Part shown: piece by piece, positions 15,287 to 20,694 of the stretch
Layout of the letters: each line of letters begins with the position of its first letter
Numbering within the stretch: the first letter of the stretch is position 1
From: DATJMJ01 sp035503975
GTDB lineage: Bacteria; Actinomycetota; Acidimicrobiia; Acidimicrobiales; Palsa-688
DNA: 20,694 bases
NCBI GenBank assembly: GCA_035503975.1
Contig: DATJST010000356.1
Coordinates: forward strand, 1 to 20,694
Direction: 5' to 3'
Made by a program: the position numbers and the translations under genes
Notes under the pieces: generated by a model
Told to the model about the DNA's origin: nothing
The model's input: only the letters and a program-made list of their open reading frames with translations
Databases searched by the model: none

Positions 15287-17080
15287 CTACCGATCGGCGC
15301 CTGAGGCGGCCAGTTGAGGTTCTCGCTCGCAAGCTGCATGAGTGCCCGCGCTCTCGTTCGCTATTTGCGCGGCCAGTTGTGCACGCTGCAGGGCTTTGAG
15401 CGCCCCCTCCACGGCGGTCTTGCGGCTCTCGGGCGTGCCGACCGGGCCTGCGCCCGGCGCACCCGCACCCGCCGCTGCGGCGGCGAAATCCTCCAGCACA
15501 GCCGGGCTGAGCGCGGCCACTTCGGCCAGTACCTGAGCGAGCTGAGACTCGTGCACCCCCGGTGCCAGTGCGACGGCTAGCGCGCCGCCCGCCGGGTCGT
15601 TGAAGGCTGCCTGGGCACTCAGAGCCGCCCGCACCCGCGCCGGCGTCTCCAAAGCGGCCAGGCGGGCCTGAGCGAGCAGGGGGCACGCCTCGGCCATTCC
15701 GATCGCCCTTAGGCGCGCCGACCACTCGAGAGCTCTCGTGGTTGGGAGCAGGGGGGCGAACCTGGTGGAGGCCGCGAGCAGCTCGGGCCTGGCGCCAAAG
15801 CGCGAGAACAGTGCTTCGGCCAAGGCATCGGCACGCACGGGGGGCACGATGAGCAGCGCGGCGGCGACTTTGTCGAGGCGGTCATCGGGCATGGCCCGGG
15901 CGAGCTCGTCCATCGAGCGGCCCACGCTCGCAAAGGCCTCCAGGGAGGCGGCGACATAGCCCGGGCTGGTGCTCGCGGAGACGAGGCGGACCAGCTGGTC
16001 CGTTGCTTCGGCCGCCCGGCCGGCGGCGAGCAGGGAACCAGCCAGTTCTGCTTGGACCAGGTTGTCGGGGAAACTGAAACCGTCCTCGTTACTTGCTTTT
16101 TCGACGCTTGCGAGCATGGCGGCGGCTTCTTCGGGCCTGCCCAGGCGCCTCAGGGCAACGCCCTCGAAATAATCGGCCAGGCCCTTGACCTGGCACCTGT
16201 CCCTGAACTGGCGCGCCCGCTCGACGGCTTCTTCGATGCGGCCGAGGGCGATGAGGTTCTGGACGGCGAACAGCAACGCGGAGCGCCCCTGCGGCCCCGG
16301 CGGGCAGAGCGCGATGGCGTGGTCCAGGTAGGGCTGCGCCTCGGAGTAGCGCCTGAGGGCAGCAAGTGCCCTTCCGACGTTCATCTGCGCCACGCCCTCC
16401 TGGGAAGGCACTACGACGCCGCTGGCAAGCTCGGCCTCGGCCAGGTGGAGGTTGCGGGCGAGCTTGTCCCTTTCCTTCACGACTGCGTCGAGGTAACCGT
16501 AATGGTTCACCTGGGCCCCCGAGGCCCTGCCAACCTTCAGTTGCCGGCCGAGCGTCGGCCTGGCGTCCACCTGCTCGTGGAGCCGGCCGTACCAGCAGGC
16601 CGTCGACCTGCGGAAGATGCGCACGGCCTCGTGCAGGCCGCCTGGCTCGCTCCCGTCACCCGCCAGGTTGTAGATGGTGACGAGCATCCCGTCCAAGTCG
16701 CGCCAGTCCTCGAGGGCCTGGCGCAGCCCGGCGGCACTTTCGCACTGCAGCGCTTCGTCGGCGTCAATCCACAGGACCCATTCGCCACGGCAATGGCCGA
16801 GCGACTCATTTCGCGCCCGCCCGAAGTCGTCGTCCCAGTAGCCCTCGATCACCCGCGCTCCAGAGCGCCTGGCCAGTGCGACCGTCGAGTCGGTGGAGCC
16901 CGTGTCGTAGATGACCACCTCGTCCACCACGCGCTGCAGGGACGCCAGACAGCGCGGGAGAGATTTTTCTTCGTCCTTCACGATCATGCACGCAGATAGC
17001 AGGGCTCGGTTGCTCGAGAGCGCCGTGGCGTCCCGCCGCCGGCGGGCAGGTTTGGCAGAGGACATCTTCATCTTGCCCAT
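15287..17080 (-). CDS. Family 2 glycosyltransferase with TPR-like C-terminal region; probable flagellin glycosyltransferase
   Basis: Residues about 27-200 are a GT-A family 2 transferase: LSACMIVKDEEKSLPRCLAS (28-47), IYDTGSTDST (57-66), the metal-binding WIDADEAL (104-111) and GRLHEQV (165-171). From about 225 to 390 the chain is helical with TPR-like pairs (VGRALAALRRYSEAQPYLDHA; FEGVALRRLGRPEEAAAML), then an Ala-rich helical tail to 597. This is the architecture of GmaR-type flagellin O-GlcNAc transferases. Placed directly before flagellin, it most likely glycosylates filament subunits in the cytoplasm; the sugar cannot be predicted. ATG 17080 has no ribosome site but lies nine bases after a promoter-like motif; ATGs at 17071 and 17065 are alternatives. 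It ends three bases inside no gene, 73 bases before flagellin. Confidence 0.88.
   Translation of the reverse strand: MGKMKMSSAKPARRRRDATALSSNRALLSACMIVKDEEKSLPRCLASLQRVVDEVVIYDTGSTDSTVALARRSGARVIEGYWDDDFGRARNESLGHCRGEWVLWIDADEALQCESAAGLRQALEDWRDLDGMLVTIYNLAGDGSEPGGLHEAVRIFRRSTACWYGRLHEQVDARPTLGRQLKVGRASGAQVNHYGYLDAVVKERDKLARNLHLAEAELASGVVVPSQEGVAQMNVGRALAALRRYSEAQPYLDHAIALCPPGPQGRSALLFAVQNLIALGRIEEAVERARQFRDRCQVKGLADYFEGVALRRLGRPEEAAAMLASVEKASNEDGFSFPDNLVQAELAGSLLAAGRAAEATDQLVRLVSASTSPGYVAASLEAFASVGRSMDELARAMPDDRLDKVAAALLIVPPVRADALAEALFSRFGARPELLAASTRFAPLLPTTRALEWSARLRAIGMAEACPLLAQARLAALETPARVRAALSAQAAFNDPAGGALAVALAPGVHESQLAQVLAEVAALSPAVLEDFAAAAAGAGAPGAGPVGTPESRKTAVEGALKALQRAQLAAQIANESAGTHAACEREPQLAASGADR
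15291..15317 (-). promoter_or_regulatory. Candidate FliA/WhiG-type promoter of flagellin
   Basis: On the minus strand TCAA (15314-15317), 15 bases, then GCCGATCG (15291-15298) matches TAAA-N15-GCCGATAA at three of four -35 positions and the whole GCCGAT core. It overlaps the last codons of the glycosyltransferase gene and would give a leader of about 70 bases, ending in the GGAGG site of flagellin. This is the most typical target of a flagellar sigma factor. Confidence 0.65.
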
Positions 17081-17088
17081 TGCGGTGT

Positions 17089-17115
17089 CGATCGGCCTGG
17101 TCAGGGCGAAGCTGA
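17089..17115 (-). promoter_or_regulatory. Candidate FliA/WhiG-type promoter of the glycosyltransferase gene
   Basis: On the minus strand TCAG (17112-17115), 15 bases, then GCCGATCG (17089-17096) fits precisely in the 37-base gap between the ABC-F stop (17118) and the glycosyltransferase ATG (17080). The -10 octamer is identical to that of flagellin. A start about seven bases downstream would fall at or next to the ATG, implying a leaderless transcript. Confidence 0.6.
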
Positions 17116-17117
17116 GC

Positions 17118-18821
<1,704 letters not shown>

Positions 18822-18827
18822 ATGGTT

Positions 18828-18892
18828 GTAGCTCCTCGCTCGAAAGATCTCCGGGGGCGTGCCGGCCGGGGCCGGTCGCGGAGCTACTCCAT
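18828..18892 (-). promoter_or_regulatory. Possible attenuating leader of the ABC-F gene
   Basis: In the transcript, GTAGCTCC (18880-18887) is perfectly complementary to GGAGCTAC (18828-18835), which contains half of the ABC-F ribosome binding site. A small GC hairpin (CCGGCC and GGCCGG, 18862-18875) lies between. A two-codon reading frame ATG-GAG-TAG (18884-18892) overlaps the upstream arm. Pairing would hide the ribosome site, and a ribosome stalled on the tiny frame would block pairing. The complementarity is seen; the regulatory role is inference. Confidence 0.4.
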
Positions 18893-18959
18893 GGGTAAAA
18901 GCTTAGCCAGCAGGTTACGAACGGGAGGGTGAGGATGCCGGCGGACCAGGGCCGGCCGA

Positions 18960-19889
18960 TCAGGCCAGGGCAGCTACGTTGTGCTGGTTGGCCAAACTGG
19001 CGAGCCGGCCGGCTCCGGGTTCGAGCCTGCGGCGGTAGTCGTCGTGCGCGGCCACCTCGGCGAAGTAGGCGCAGCGGCGCTTGGCTACCCGCCCCGACGT
19101 CTCGGGAGCGACCAGGTCGGGGTCGAGCTGGGCGTTGATGGCGTCCTTCAGCAGGCTGAGTGCCTCGGCCCGCATCTGGGAGATGCGTGAGTCGGTGACG
19201 CCGAGCTCCTCGGCCAGCACCTGCATCGGCAGCTCTTCGAAGAAGTAACCGATGACGACACGGCGCAGGCGCTCGGGCAGGTGGTCGACTGCGGCCACCA
19301 GGTAGGCCCGGCGCTCGTTGTCGATGACGTCGTCGTCAGGCCCGGACTGGCCGGTCACGAGCACTTCATCGGCGTTCCCGTCGATGGGCAGCGCGTCGAA
19401 GTTGAGGACCAGGGCACGGTACACGTCGGTGTTGATCGCTTCGAGCTGGCCCTCGGTCGAACCCATCGCTTGGGCGACTTCCGCCGAGCTCGGCTGGCGC
19501 CCGAGCTTGGCCATGAGCTGGTCGGTCGTCTGGGCCACGTCACGCGCCTTGGCTCGCACCGACCGGCTCGCCCAGTCGCGCGAGCGCAGCTCGTCCAGCA
19601 GGGCGCCCCGGATACGGGCGGAAGCGAAACGTTGGAAGCTGATGCCGCGCGTCGGGTCGTAGGCCCGCGCCGCCTGGGCCAGGCCCGCCATGCCTGCAGA
19701 CACCAGGTCGTCCCGGCATACATGGCGCGGGATGCGGCTGGCGATCTCAGAGACCATGTAGTTCACGAGCGGCAGGTGAGCCCGAGCCAGCTCCTCCTCC
19801 GCCGTGGGTTGACGGCGTGAGCGCAGGGATGACCCGGTGCGTGCGACGTCCACGCCGTACGCACCACCATCAGCGCGGGTCGCAGCCAT
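18960..19889 (-). CDS. fliA: RNA polymerase sigma factor, FliA/WhiG (flagellar sigma-28) family
   Basis: This is a group 3 sigma-70 factor that would direct RNA polymerase to flagellar promoters. With the ATG at 19889 it has 309 residues. Region 2 reads DDLVSAGMAGLAQAARAYD, then RIRGALLDELRSRDWASRSVR (about 93-113), the hallmark of FliA. Region 3 follows (about 114-150). Region 4 holds LPERLRRVVIGYFFEELPMQ and a helix-turn-helix LAEELGVTDSRISQMRAEAL (about 225-244). A basic, 50-residue tail after about 257 exceeds the usual FliA end. A TTG at 19967 would add 26 residues, including four cysteines, but the ATG has AAGG eight bases upstream and is preferred. No anti-sigma FlgM is visible in the window. 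Confidence 0.93.
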   Translation of the reverse strand: MAATRADGGAYGVDVARTGSSLRSRRQPTAEEELARAHLPLVNYMVSEIASRIPRHVCRDDLVSAGMAGLAQAARAYDPTRGISFQRFASARIRGALLDELRSRDWASRSVRAKARDVAQTTDQLMAKLGRQPSSAEVAQAMGSTEGQLEAINTDVYRALVLNFDALPIDGNADEVLVTGQSGPDDDVIDNERRAYLVAAVDHLPERLRRVVIGYFFEELPMQVLAEELGVTDSRISQMRAEALSLLKDAINAQLDPDLVAPETSGRVAKRRCAYFAEVAAHDDYRRRLEPGAGRLASLANQHNVAALA

Positions 19890-19994
19890 ACACCTGACCT
19901 TCGGCGCGTGGCACGAGCACGCTACATAGACCGTTGGAGTGAATTCTTGCTCACAGACATCGGCCAAATGGGTGGGGCCTGGCGTAGTTCTAAC

Positions 19995-20022
19995 TAACTA
20001 GCTAATTTCGTCTATCGTACAA
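19995..20022 (-). promoter_or_regulatory. Possible housekeeping promoter of the sigma factor gene
   Basis: The divergent gap between the sigma factor and the right-hand gene (19890-20135) is locally much richer in A+T than its surroundings. On the minus strand TTGTAC, 16 bases, then TAGTTA resembles a vegetative -35/-10 pair. A run of CTAA repeats (19991-20004) overlaps the -10 part. A GCCGATGT sequence at 19957-19964 could be a sigma-28 -10 element, but no good -35 was found at 15 bases. Confidence 0.3.
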
Positions 20023-20135
20023 AATGCGCCGCTCAACGTGGTCAAGCCACTACCGCTATCCGCAACAGACCGCCGCGGACGCGCTACATTTCGCCCGTGG
20101 CCTTAGCGGCTTGGGTCAATGTCGCGAGGAGAAAA

Positions 20136-20694
20136 ATGCCTGGGACTTCTCAGGAGAGGGCGAGAGGACCGGAAAAGGGGGAAAGCATCCCCTCCGCAGC
20201 ATTGCGGGCGGGGCCCGAGCCGGTCCGAGCGGTGGCGGCCGGCGCGCCGTCCCAGGCAGCGCCGCGCCGCAATGGGATATCGCCCAATCGGGCGACCCCG
20301 CCGACCTCGGCCCGCTCGGGAGCGGCGCGCTCGGTTGCCCCGCGCCGTCCACGCGCCAGTAAGGACGGTCCGGGCCACGCCCAGAAGTCCCGTCAAGGTG
20401 CGGCCACCCACCCCGAGCCGAGCCGTCCCGGTGTGGTAGTCGTCGACGCGGTGCCCCTGTTCCGGACCGGCGCGGCTGCGGCCCTCGCTGCCGGCGGGCT
20501 CGAGGTCCTGGGCGAAGCTGGCCAGCTGGCGGAAGGTATCGCGCTGGCCGGTTCGTGCCGTGCCCGGGCGATGGTGCTCGGGGGCGCATCCGTGGAGGAG
20601 GCCAAGCAGGCGGTGATCGCCCTTCCCTCTTGTGCCGTTGTGGCGTTGCTCGCCCAGCCGAGCCGGGCGGAGCTCGTAAACATGCTGGCTGCTG
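20136..20694 (+). CDS. Partial response-regulator-like protein with degenerate NarL-type receiver
   Basis: An open frame of 186 codons runs from ATG 20136, which follows GAGGAG by four bases, to the right edge. Residues 1-98 are basic, Pro/Arg/Ala-rich and probably disordered. Residues 99 on resemble the start of a NarL/LuxR-type receiver: VVVVDAVPLFRTGAAAAL, then LEVLGEAGQLAEGIALA, then RARAMVLGGAS, then CAVVALLAQPSRAELVNMLAA. The expected acidic pair is reduced to Asp104, and the phosphoryl-accepting Asp aligns with Gly149. It is therefore probably not phosphorylated. A DNA-binding domain would be expected beyond the edge. Divergent from the flagellar sigma gene, it is a plausible regulator of the cluster, which is inference. 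Confidence 0.65.
   Translation, partial: MPGTSQERARGPEKGESIPSAALRAGPEPVRAVAAGAPSQAAPRRNGISPNRATPPTSARSGAARSVAPRRPRASKDGPGHAQKSRQGAATHPEPSRPGVVVVDAVPLFRTGAAAALAAGGLEVLGEAGQLAEGIALAGSCRARAMVLGGASVEEAKQAVIALPSCAVVALLAQPSRAELVNMLAA

Noticed and set aside
16052..16999. Plus-strand frame opposite the glycosyltransferase
   Set aside because: It is the antisense of a gene with clear GT2 motifs and has no start signal.
20033..20059. TCAA-N15-ACCGCTAT as a plus-strand sigma-28 promoter for the right-hand gene
   Set aside because: The -10 half matches the GCCGAT core at only four of six positions, which is not better than chance.
20103..20589. Minus-strand frames opposite the right-hand regulator
   Set aside because: Arg/Pro-rich shadow frames without motifs; the plus-strand frame has a strong ribosome site and receiver-like sequence.

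Overview
The window looks like part of the flagellar gene cluster of a G+C-rich actinobacterium. The evidence is the composition, the many GTG starts, the FliA/WhiG-type sigma factor, an operon order typical of flagellated Actinobacteria, and the lack of P- and L-ring genes. The exact lineage cannot be fixed from sequence alone; an acidimicrobial-type actinobacterium would fit but is a guess. No tRNA, rRNA, insertion sequence, integrase or CRISPR array was seen. All complete genes lie on the minus strand and read right to left; only the gene cut by the right edge is on the plus strand.

In transcription order, a partial response-regulator-like gene with a degenerate receiver (20136 to the edge, plus) diverges from a FliA/WhiG-family sigma factor (18960-19889, minus). 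An ABC-F ATPase follows (17118-18821), with a leader that could hide its ribosome binding site. Next come a family 2 glycosyltransferase with a TPR-like tail (15287-17080), flagellin (13411-15213), a very large FliD cap protein (10652-13258), FliS (10193-10618) and a small helical protein in the fliT position (9819-10157). After a 292-base gap the basal-body and export operon runs flgB, flgC, fliE, fliF, fliG, fliH, fliI, fliJ, then a bifunctional NlpC/P60 plus lytic transglycosylase gene, then fliK, which runs off the left edge.

The genes form one assembly programme: rod (FlgB, FlgC, FliE), MS ring (FliF), rotor (FliG), export ATPase (FliH, FliI, FliJ), wall opening (the hydrolase), hook length control (FliK), filament and cap (flagellin, FliD), export chaperones (FliS and perhaps its neighbour), filament modification (the glycosyltransferase) and late transcription (the sigma factor).

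The most useful observation beyond annotation is a shared promoter-like motif, TCAR-N15-GCCGATSR, with fixed spacing in front of flgB, flagellin and the glycosyltransferase. It resembles the FliA/SigD/WhiG consensus and suggests that the sigma factor in this window drives these units. At the glycosyltransferase the motif sits so close to the ATG that the mRNA should be leaderless. Other points of interest are the wall hydrolase with a 15-bp repeat linker, related beta-rich modules in flagellin and FliD, and the possible attenuator in front of the ABC-F gene.
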